Assembly: GCA_002383415.1 (NCBI GenBank)
Contig: DFYU01000035.1
Coordinates: 1 to 16,955 of the forward strand
Source: Geobacter sp. UBA4074
GTDB taxonomy: Bacteria; Desulfobacterota; Desulfuromonadia; Geobacterales; Pseudopelobacteraceae
Direction of reading: 5' to 3'
DNA: 16,955 bases
This document shows positions 8,354 through 13,163 of this stretch, one piece after another. Positions within the stretch are counted from its first letter, which is position 1, and the number at the start of each line of letters is the position of its first letter. The notes beneath the pieces are model-generated. The model saw only the letters and a list, made by a program, of their open reading frames with translations, was not told the origin of the DNA and ran no database searches. Position numbers and translations under genes: made by a program.

Positions 8354-9241
8354 GTGGTGTCGCTTGTTACGCTGCATACCCTGTTTGTCCTGCTGGCAGG
8401 CAGCGGCATGGTGTTGGTGGGTGTTAGCTATATCACCCTTACAGCTTGGAGCACCATCATGGTTGGCGCTGTGCTGTTGCTGGTTGTCGCCATACTGCTG
8501 TGGTTGTATGCCTTGCGGCAGGTCTGTGGCGTCGCAACGCAGATGCAGGGCCGGCCGCTGTCTGGGGCTTTGCTGGTGCGACTGTACTTTGTGCTGCCCG
8601 AACTCTTGAACCAGGCCTTGGCTGGCCGCAGCGTCAAGCGGGTCGACCGGGCGCTGCCGTTCAGTCTGATCGTCTTTTTCGTCATGCTGCTGGCTGCCAT
8701 CGTTATTGCGCCTTATCTTGTGCCGCTCGTGCTGTTGTCCATACTGTTGGTAATGTTGCGGCAGCTGCATCAGTGGCGTCGGGCCGTATCGCACCTGAAT
8801 CAGGAACCTTGCGCGGCACTGGCATCTGGGGTTGAGCGCAAGCCGCTGCCGGTCAGTCTTGAACTGCTTGGCGGTGTCCTGCTCAACCTGCTGCTGGCGG
8901 GGATCGTGGTGGTGCTGTTCAACGCCATTTTTGTAGTGCCGTTTGAGGGGCGTATCTCCCGGGCCCAGCAGAAGCTGGTGGAGATCGAATTGAAGCAGGC
9001 CATGGAACTGGGCAGCGCCTATCTGGCCGACCATGCCGACCAGAGGATCACCACACCGCAGCAGCTGGCAGCGCTCGGTTGGCAGGAGACCGACCGCATA
9101 CGTCTGGTGCAGGTCGATCTGACGGCAAAGGGCGGCTCCATCACCATGCAGTATACCCAGCGTACCGGCTCCCGTCGTGAGCCGGTAACGGTCAAAACGG
9201 TCTATGATGGGGAAACGGTCAGAATGGAGCGTATGCCGTGA
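8354..9241 (+). CDS. Polytopic membrane protein with C-terminal soluble domain, unknown
   Basis: A 295-residue protein starting at GTG 8354 (or the next GTG, 8357) just after AGGGAGGA at 8342-8349. An ATG at 8349 reads out of frame. Hydrophobic segments lie near residues 4-28, 33-54, about 100-135 (long enough for two passes) and 168-196. The last is followed by a soluble C-terminal domain of about 95 residues: an amphipathic helix (RISRAQQKLVEIELKQAMEL), then TPQQLAALGW and several short strands. This membrane helix, long helix and strands order recalls a type IV pilin-like fold, but no prepilin peptidase site is present, so that is only a resemblance. The family is not recognised. A likely inner-membrane protein, possibly cotranscribed with the small Cys-rich gene 46 bases downstream. 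Confidence 0.75.
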   Translation: MVSLVTLHTLFVLLAGSGMVLVGVSYITLTAWSTIMVGAVLLLVVAILLWLYALRQVCGVATQMQGRPLSGALLVRLYFVLPELLNQALAGRSVKRVDRALPFSLIVFFVMLLAAIVIAPYLVPLVLLSILLVMLRQLHQWRRAVSHLNQEPCAALASGVERKPLPVSLELLGGVLLNLLLAGIVVVLFNAIFVVPFEGRISRAQQKLVEIELKQAMELGSAYLADHADQRITTPQQLAALGWQETDRIRLVQVDLTAKGGSITMQYTQRTGSRREPVTVKTVYDGETVRMERMP

Positions 9242-9287
9242 CCGTTCCAATCAAAAGGCATATGCAGCACAGGGAAAGGGGGAAGAG

Positions 9288-9500
9288 ATGAACGACAAGC
9301 TGAAGGCGAACAAGGCGTTGTATCTGGCACTGCTAGCGCCCCTGGCGCTGGTGGCATCGCTCTGGTTGGTTCCTGCGGCAACTGTCTCGGCCAGTGCAGA
9401 CAGTCCGGTGTTTGCACAGCCGCCTGAACCGCAATGTGTCTGCGCCTATTGTGGCTGGCCGTGCGGCAGCGGCCATGCCTCGTGGTGCAAGTACAAGTAG
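9288..9500 (+). CDS. Small exported Cys-rich peptide
   Basis: A 70-residue protein from the ATG at 9288, preceded by a GGGGGA-type ribosome site. Residues 11-37 form a hydrophobic signal or anchor ending in SASA. The remaining ~33 residues hold five Cys in C-x-C-x2-C-x3-C-x7-C spacing (50, 52, 55, 59, 67), with His63 and several aromatic residues. This could bind metal (zinc-ribbon or knuckle-like) or be disulfide-bonded outside the membrane. The family is not recognised. It lies 46 bases after the membrane protein gene on the same strand. Confidence 0.65.
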   Translation: MNDKLKANKALYLALLAPLALVASLWLVPAATVSASADSPVFAQPPEPQCVCAYCGWPCGSGHASWCKYK

Positions 9501-9537
9501 CGCTCTGTCTGGTAGTTGGAAGCGGTTTCGAAAAAGC

Positions 9538-9562
9538 GGGCCCGGATGGTAGCTGCGGGCCC
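9538..9562 (+). terminator. Weak hairpin after the Cys-rich gene
   Basis: GGGCCC at 9538-9543 can pair with GGGCCC at 9557-9562 across a 13-base loop, 37 bases after the stop at 9500. An A-rich rather than T-rich tract follows, so termination here is uncertain; the stronger hairpin at 9573-9601 may serve both strands. Confidence 0.3.
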
Positions 9563-9572
9563 AGAATAAATA

Positions 9573-9601
9573 AAGGGATTAGCTTTTTGCGCTAATCCCT
9601 T
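9573..9601 (-). terminator. Rho-independent terminator of toxin-antitoxin module 1
   Basis: A perfect 11-bp stem, AAGGGATTAGC (9573-9583) with its complement at 9591-9601, around a 7-base loop. On the minus strand the stem runs into TTTATTTATT. It starts 6 bases beyond the conserved 45-bp element (copy 1). Confidence 0.75.
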
Positions 9602-9607
9602 GTTTAT

Positions 9608-9652
9608 TGGCGTCCCCTGGTCGAGGCACTTCGAACATTATCGGGCGATGAG
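9608..9652 (-). repeat. 45-bp conserved module-end element, copy 1
   Basis: The plus strand begins TGGCGTCCCC, has CTTCGAAC at 9629-9636 and ends ATGAG. The first 29 bases are identical to copy 2 (10579-10607). Copy 1 and copy 3 also share TTATCGG in the second part. It lies between the 3' end of the antitoxin gene and the terminator at 9573-9601. On the minus strand it reads GTTCGAA then AGGGGACGCCA, like the T-loop and acceptor end of a tRNA-Glu, but no full tRNA can be built. Confidence 0.8.
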
Positions 9653-9711
9653 ATAGGTTTGATAATGCCTGGCTAGATAAAATAGCCTCGTGTGTCAGGT
9701 GAACCTATCTC
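9650..9711. repeat. Nested inverted repeats next to element copy 1
   Basis: GAGATAGGTT (9650-9659) and AACCTATCTC (9702-9711) are a perfect 10-bp inverted repeat. Inside, GGCTA (9671-9675) pairs with TAGCC (9683-9687) around a 7-base loop. Additional arms TTATC (9638-9642)/GATAA (9661-9665) and AGGCA/TGCCT link this region to the 45-bp element, so alternative folds are possible. It sits between the antitoxin stop and the element. Confidence 0.7.
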
Positions 9712-9717
9712 CATGCA

Positions 9718-10077
9718 CTATATTCCCACTTCAAGCTTGAAGTGAGTTGCCTTGACTCGGGGCATTAACTCCCGGGCACGTTCACGGACCAGATCCACAA
9801 TGCCATATCCTGCCAAGGTATGCAGCGTTCGGGAAAGGTTGCTTTTGTTGCGTCCGGTCAATACCCCCAGTTCGCTGATGGATTTGGGTTTTTGTTCTTC
9901 TATGACGTGCAACAGCAAGCGATTATCATCACTCAGCACTTGAGCAAAGGACTGTAATGATTCAAACCAGATTTTCGGTTCATCCTTGCGGGGCTTGTAT
10001 TCTCCCTTTGCAATGGCAATAGTCCGTTTTTTAAACTCTTCCCGCGACATAATCCCAACATGCATGCTTTTATTCAT
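9718..10077 (-). CDS. HTH antitoxin, HVO_A0114-type, partner of TumE toxin
   Basis: A 119-residue protein starting at ATG 10077 and overlapping the toxin stop by 4 bases (ATGA), so the pair is translationally coupled. Residues 1-50 contain a charged segment (KGEYKPRKDEPKIWFESLQSF) typical of this family. A MarR-like winged helix follows at about 53-101: ISELGVLTGRNKSNLSRTLH includes the recognition helix, then GYGIVDLVRE forms the wing. Proteins annotated as HVO_A0114-family DNA-binding proteins commonly sit next to TumE-family toxins. The expected role is to neutralise the toxin and repress the operon. The order toxin first, antitoxin second is the reverse of many type II systems but usual for this pair. 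Confidence 0.8.
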   Translation of the reverse strand: MNKSMHVGIMSREEFKKRTIAIAKGEYKPRKDEPKIWFESLQSFAQVLSDDNRLLLHVIEEQKPKSISELGVLTGRNKSNLSRTLHTLAGYGIVDLVRERARELMPRVKATHFKLEVGI

Positions 10078-10436
10078 TTGGCACCCCCGTCAATAAACAG
10101 CTCAATCTCTTTCCAAAAATCTGTTAGCAATTGTGAGGCCGACTCATACTCATATGGCATAACCTTTTCCTGATGGTGCTGGTGATCCCAGGCCAGACGG
10201 CGACCGCCAAACTTTTTTCGTTTTGGAGGTGGGCAGCCGTGGGCGTTGTCAAAGCCAACCACCCGAGTATTGTTTCGGTCATGCAGCGTCAAGGAATATG
10301 AAATCCCGTGAGGTATTTGCTCGCTGGCTGTCACCGTATAGGCTTCGAACTTGACCCAGTAGCCTTTTTCCAGGCGATAGGTGATCCCATGCAGATCCAG
10401 CAAGGTGTCGAGCCCTGTTTCCCGTGCTTGCTTCAT
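10074..10436 (-). CDS. TumE family (DUF6516) toxin
   Basis: A 120-residue protein from the ATG at 10436 (GAAGGCAGG upstream; an upstream in-frame TTG at 10475 overlaps the predicted -10 and is unlikely). It has the family signatures: GYWVKFEA (25-32), a strand-rich middle, VVGFDNAHGCPPPKRKK (59-75) and WDHQHH (83-88), then a C-terminal helix with FWKEIELFIDGG. The conserved FDNAHG and DH-x-H residues are presumed functional, but the biochemical activity of this family is not known to me with certainty. First gene of the pair, with its own promoter at 10475-10503. Together with the downstream HTH gene it forms a type II-like toxin-antitoxin module. Confidence 0.75.
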   Translation of the reverse strand: MKQARETGLDTLLDLHGITYRLEKGYWVKFEAYTVTASEQIPHGISYSLTLHDRNNTRVVGFDNAHGCPPPKRKKFGGRRLAWDHQHHQEKVMPYEYESASQLLTDFWKEIELFIDGGAK

Positions 10437-10474
10437 ACGCCTGCCTTCAGGGGGAAGGTTGTTGGCGGATGACA

Positions 10475-10503
10475 ACTATACGTGGCCGACGTTGGTAAGG
10501 CAA
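10475..10503 (-). promoter_or_regulatory. Promoter of the TumE module
   Basis: On the minus strand, TTGCCT (10498-10503) and TATAGT (10475-10480) are 17 bases apart, about 38 bases before the toxin ATG. The module therefore carries its own promoter downstream of the terminator of the preceding module. Confidence 0.5.
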
Positions 10504-10536
10504 GCAGGATATTGCGGCAACACCTGCATTATGAAA

Positions 10537-10576
10537 ATAAAGAGGGCCTACAGCCAAAGCTGTAAGCCCTCTTTAT
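10537..10576 (-). terminator. Rho-independent terminator of the AbiE module
   Basis: A long stem, 10537-10554 with 10559-10576, 17 of 18 positions paired with one C/A mismatch and a CAAA loop. On the minus strand the stem runs into TTTATTTTCAT. It is 2 bases from element copy 2. Confidence 0.8.
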
Positions 10577-10578
10577 GC

Positions 10579-10623
10579 TGGCGTCCCCTGGTCGAGGCAC
10601 TTCGAACTTTGAAGCAGGATGAG
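10579..10623 (-). repeat. 45-bp conserved module-end element, copy 2
   Basis: Identical to copy 1 over the first 29 bases (10579-10607); the middle diverges and ATGAG returns at 10619-10623. It is followed by GCCTGGTG, also found (as GCTTGGTG) after copy 3. GATGA (10618-10622) can pair with TCATC (10645-10649), which overlaps the AbiEii stop. It lies between the abiEii 3' end and the terminator at 10537-10576. Confidence 0.8.
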
Positions 10624-10647
10624 AGTAGCCTGGTGTTGCCATAATCA

Positions 10648-11571
10648 TCAGTCTGTTGTTTGCCACGTTCCACCGGCAGGCCATGTTTCGTTGAATGGCG
10701 TCCCTTGACTCAGTGCGCGTAGCGGAGGCAGCACGAATCCGGCAATGAAGGTTATGACCCCCGTCAAGTCTTCTTCAACCCTCAGTCCGGTCCGGTTTAA
10801 GAAGGCTTTCCACTGCTGTTGTTTCTGGCTGTCCGTTGCGAACTCATCCGTAAGCGCGAGCGGAGTTTCTACAGGGATCGCAGTGCTCCTACGCTCAAAG
10901 GTCCGCTGAATTGCGTTCTGTAGCGTTGTCCCGTCAAAATTGAACAGTTGGGCTATGGTCCAGACGTCGTAAAAATCCTTCATCCGGCTGTTGGCAATGC
11001 CCAGCTTGACCATGGCTTCAAGCTTTTCCGCGATCACCGTCTCTGCTGGATAGGCGCGTAGAAGAGGGGCTGGCAGTTCCAACAGGGTGGGGAAAACGGC
11101 ATCGATGGCCTCTGGCGTAATGGCATCACCGAATCCTATGTCCACCTGTATATTGATCTTGGCCCCTGCCAGTTCAGCGTTGAAGTTGAGCCGCGTACCA
11201 CCATACTCCATTTGGTCACGGATGTCCTCCGCCTCCACGCTCTGGCTGTCGAAGTTGATGCCGTCATCTTCAACGCTGACCTGGCATATTTTTCGAAACA
11301 CAACCTTCAGCCGCTCAATGTCATTCTCACAGAAACCTGCTAAATCGATATCCCGTGTTGCGCGGAAGCCACCGATGCCCCAGAGCGGGAATAGCATGGC
11401 CCCCTTTAAGACAAAATTGCTGCTGTAGGCTGACTTGCTCAGACGATAGAGGAACCGCTCATGGCCGTACCGGGTCAGTAGTAGGTTGAAGTCAGTCTGC
11501 TGTTCACGCGCCTTGTTGAGAAGCTTTTGGCGGACTGAAGCGGCCATGTTACGAGTTGATGTTGGTGTCAT
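10648..11571 (-). CDS. abiEii: AbiEii nucleotidyltransferase toxin (type IV TA)
   Basis: A 307-residue protein, the usual length for the AbiEii/AbiGii family, starting at ATG 11571 and overlapping the AbiEi stop by 4 bases (ATGA). DNA polymerase beta-type nucleotidyltransferase motifs are present: KGAMLFPLWG (56-65), then TRDIDL (72-77, metal-binding Asp74 and Asp76), a third acidic strand around NIQVDIGFGD (140-149), and the family motifs AEKLEAMV (181-188) and RMKDFYDVW (196-204) with Lys198/Asp199. AbiEii enzymes are GTP-binding nucleotidyltransferases that arrest growth and abort phage infection; related enzymes modify tRNA acceptor ends. All key residues seem intact, so the toxin should be functional if expressed. 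The stop is close to repeat element copy 2. Confidence 0.93.
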   Translation of the reverse strand: MTPTSTRNMAASVRQKLLNKAREQQTDFNLLLTRYGHERFLYRLSKSAYSSNFVLKGAMLFPLWGIGGFRATRDIDLAGFCENDIERLKVVFRKICQVSVEDDGINFDSQSVEAEDIRDQMEYGGTRLNFNAELAGAKINIQVDIGFGDAITPEAIDAVFPTLLELPAPLLRAYPAETVIAEKLEAMVKLGIANSRMKDFYDVWTIAQLFNFDGTTLQNAIQRTFERRSTAIPVETPLALTDEFATDSQKQQQWKAFLNRTGLRVEEDLTGVITFIAGFVLPPLRALSQGTPFNETWPAGGTWQTTD

Positions 11572-12176
11572 AGTGTCATCGTCTCCAGGTAGGGACGCAT
11601 AACATTACCTACTCGGCAGAGTTTTGCGTAATGCCACAGCTCATCTATGCTGCAGAGTCCTTTTTTGTTGCATTCGCGAAGCGCTTCCAGCGCCACATCC
11701 AGGCCGATTTTGTTTCTGAATTTGAAACAGTCAGCCACCGTCTTTGCTGGACTGTAGACCCTGAGCGTTGCACCATGCAGTTTGCGGATCAGGATACCCT
11801 GACGCAACGTAGCGCCAGACGAGCGGACAAATCTGATTGGGAGATTTGTCTTGGCAGGGCGCGCCTTGACATCAATGGTCATCCAGACCTGGTGAGGTGA
11901 TTGTGTTGTCAGTTCATAGTATCTCAGTGCCGACAGCAGGCAAACAATACCGTTTGGAACCGCCTTGCATGCTTCAATAAGCATGTCATGCTCAGATACG
12001 TCTGCATCTGCCAGGCGATACAGCCCACGGCCAACCTTCTGCACAATACCCTGTGCGCATAGCCGGCTCAGCGTGGTCCGACCGATGTTAAGAGGGGTCA
12101 GGTCGCATGGTCGTATGATCGCCTTCTTCTTGAGAAGTTTTATGACTGCTTGTTGTTTGTTTTCAGTGCATTTCAT
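11568..12176 (-). CDS. abiEi: AbiEi antitoxin (type IV TA)
   Basis: A 202-residue protein from the ATG at 12176 with a weak GAGTGAG ribosome site; longer in-frame starts up to 12278 would run across the promoter and are rejected. An N-terminal winged helix (about 9-57) contains LTPLNIGRTTLSRLCAQG and GRGLYRLAD, followed by the AbiEi C-terminal domain with GIVCLLSALRYYELTTQSP, a WMTID strand and VYSPAKTVADCFKFRNKIG, all characteristic of the family. AbiEi acts through its C-terminal domain to counter AbiEii without a stable complex, and its winged helix represses the operon. The gene overlaps abiEii by 4 bases and has a plausible operator at the promoter. Confidence 0.93.
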   Translation of the reverse strand: MKCTENKQQAVIKLLKKKAIIRPCDLTPLNIGRTTLSRLCAQGIVQKVGRGLYRLADADVSEHDMLIEACKAVPNGIVCLLSALRYYELTTQSPHQVWMTIDVKARPAKTNLPIRFVRSSGATLRQGILIRKLHGATLRVYSPAKTVADCFKFRNKIGLDVALEALRECNKKGLCSIDELWHYAKLCRVGNVMRPYLETMTL

Positions 12177-12186
12177 GCGCTCACTC

Positions 12187-12238
12187 GTTACTTTGTGTCG
12201 ATAATTAAAAATATATACCTGCATTAAGTAACAATCAA
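12187..12238 (-). promoter_or_regulatory. abiE promoter with flanking inverted repeats (likely AbiEi operator)
   Basis: On the minus strand, TTGATT (12233-12238) and TATATT (12210-12215) are 17 bases apart, about 34 bases before the abiEi ATG. A perfect 7-bp inverted repeat brackets the -10: GTTACTT at 12187-12193 and AAGTAAC at 12226-12232 on the plus strand, centres 39 bases apart. AbiEi is known to autorepress by binding inverted repeats at its promoter. Confidence 0.55.
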
Positions 12239-12302
12239 TGAAAAAATCTGAAGTTATTTTGGTGTTTTGGTCTAGCAAGTGCGGTGAGTTAATTGTAAAA
12301 CA

Positions 12303-12334
12303 AAAGCACCTAACCGTTGTTGGCTAGGTGCTTT
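12303..12334 (-). terminator. Rho-independent terminator of module 3
   Basis: A 10-bp stem, AAAGCACCTA (12303-12312) with its complement at 12325-12334, around a 12-base loop that can pair further. On the minus strand it runs into TTTTGTTTTAC. It is 7 bases beyond element copy 3. Confidence 0.75.
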
Positions 12335-12341
12335 GTTTCGC

Positions 12342-12386
12342 TGGCGTCCAATGTTTGAGGCTCTTCGAACGTTATCGGTCTATGAG
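12342..12386 (-). repeat. 45-bp conserved module-end element, copy 3
   Basis: It matches copies 1 and 2 at 24 of the first 29 positions, keeping TGGCGTCC at the start and CTTCGAAC at 12363-12370, and ends in ATGAG at the same distance. It shares TTATCGG with copy 1. It lies between the 3' end of the unrecognised gene at 12460 and the terminator at 12303-12334. Confidence 0.75.
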
Positions 12387-12427
12387 CTGAGCTTGGTGCA
12401 GCTCGATGGTCAAGAAAAGGTTTCTTG
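12384..12427. repeat. Two small hairpins beside element copy 3
   Basis: GAGCTG (12384-12389) pairs with CAGCTC (12399-12404), starting inside the final ATGAG of element copy 3. CAAGAAA (12411-12417) pairs with TTTCTTG (12421-12427) around a 3-base loop. Neither has a T-tract. The first hairpin takes the same place as the 10-bp inverted repeat next to copy 1. Confidence 0.5.
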
Positions 12428-12459
12428 TGACGAGTGTATACTGTCTATGAACAAATTTG

Positions 12460-12792
12460 TTACTTTGAAGCTGGTTTTACAAGAGACATTTCAGGAATGA
12501 TCTCTTTGAAGCCCTTCTGAGCAAACGGAGCGGCGTTGTTAGATTTACGAATTGCATTCAGTGAATGTACCAACTCCATGTCTTGTAGATTTTTAATGCA
12601 GTCTTCGGCTTTTACTTCGTCTGCAACAATTACATCAAAGCCCCGAAACCGCATGCCAATTTCAAAACAGTAGGTTTCTCCGACCTTTAGGTCGAGCTCA
12701 TCGCTAGATCCACCTGCTACACTAAAACGCATTTTCTTAGGTTCTACGAGTAGTGGTCTGAAGGTTTTATTGGTGAGCAACAAGGCTGGCAC
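12460..12792 (-). CDS. Unrecognised 110-residue protein, 5' end probably frameshifted
   Basis: The open frame from GTG 12792 gives 110 residues with no signal peptide or membrane segment. I do not recognise the family. Segments such as KTFRPLLVEPKKMRFSV, DLKVGETYCFEIG and FRGFDVIVADEVKAED suggest a small, mainly beta, soluble domain, followed by a Lys/Pro-rich tail. GTG 12792 has no ribosome site. A strong AAGGAGGG with ATG 12826 5 bases later is one base out of frame and stops after 19 codons; removing one base in GGCCGCAAACG would join ATG to the frame as M-A-Q-T-P-G-A-T-E-P-K-V-P. The real gene is therefore probably 12460-12826 with a one-base insertion. It is the only gene of module 3. 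Its base composition is more AT-rich than that of the left half. Confidence 0.6.
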   Translation of the reverse strand: MPALLLTNKTFRPLLVEPKKMRFSVAGGSSDELDLKVGETYCFEIGMRFRGFDVIVADEVKAEDCIKNLQDMELVHSLNAIRKSNNAAPFAQKGFKEIIPEMSLVKPASK

Positions 12793-12845
12793 TTTGGGTT
12801 CTGTAGCACCAGGCGTTTGCGGCCATGTTGGCCCTCCTTGGAGAT

Positions 12846-12874
12846 TATATATGCAATATATGACTATGGTTCAA
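12846..12874 (-). promoter_or_regulatory. Promoter for module 3 gene
   Basis: On the minus strand, TTGAAC (12869-12874) and TATATA (12846-12851) are 17 bases apart; a perfect TATAAT overlaps at 12844-12849. Transcription would start only about 13 bases before ATG 12826, just at the ribosome site, which also favours ATG 12826 as the original start. Confidence 0.4.
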
Positions 12875-13155
12875 CCTTCGATACTGACCGGTAGCGACCG
12901 AGCCAACCCTTAGAACGACTCGCCGGCACCCGTTTTGTCTGCTATGCCGAACATGTTCTTGTATATCATGAGTCTGTATCAGAAAATAGCATACAGTTAT
13001 GTTGCTCATTGGGCGAAACTTCATTATTCTACTGCGGCGACCGATATTACACGTATCACGACAAGTCGACATTGGAGGCTGTAGCCGCCCTTGCCAAATT
13101 ATCCCAAGACATCTGCTACTTAGAGAATGACATTAATCCAACTTTCTGCTATTGA
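12851..13155 (+). pseudogene. Small gene upstream of the helicase, apparently frameshifted
   Basis: ATG 12851 has GGAG 7 bases upstream (12840-12843) and reads M-Q-Y-M-T-M-V-Q-P-S-I-L-T-G-S-D-R-A-N-P before TAG at 12911-12913. The next frame is open from 12897 to TGA at 13153-13155 and reads like protein (for example LERLAGTRFVCYAEHVLVYH, then LEAVAALAKLSQDICYLEND). One extra C in the CCC run at 12907-12909 would join the two into about 101 residues. The joined gene would end 8 bases before the helicase ATG, as expected for an operon. The family is not recognised. The assignment depends on reading-frame logic only; without the frameshift this stretch would be noncoding. Confidence 0.45.
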
Positions 13156-13163
13156 AATCAACC

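Noticed and set aside
8349..8609. 86-codon frame starting at ATG 8349
   Set aside because: It overlaps the membrane protein gene in another frame and is rich in Cys and Trp; the GTG start 5 bases later gives a coherent 295-residue membrane protein.
8270..9250. Open frame of 326 codons on the minus strand
   Set aside because: Opposite the membrane protein gene; the translation is Gln/His-rich, the usual antisense image of Leu/Val-rich membrane segments, and has no ribosome site.
9608..9720. A real tRNA gene on the minus strand
   Set aside because: The T-loop-like GTTCGAA and CCA-like end are at the wrong distance and there is no 5' acceptor strand, D-arm or anticodon arm upstream.
9608..12386. 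CRISPR array
   Set aside because: Only three repeats, about 1 and 1.7 kb apart, with genes between them; no short spacers or cas genes.
9538..12830. Canonical integron cassette array
   Set aside because: No integrase gene and no GTTRRRY/RYYYAAC core pair were found; the repeats resemble attC sites only in position and partial inverted symmetry.
13002..13030. Promoter TTGCTC-N17-TATTCT for the helicase
   Set aside because: The hexamers are mediocre and lie inside the probable small upstream gene; transcription from further upstream is as likely.
12845..13072. 75-codon open frame on the minus strand
   Set aside because: It overlaps the promoter of the module 3 gene, has no ribosome site and an improbable Arg/His/Cys-rich composition; the plus-strand frame here looks more protein-like.
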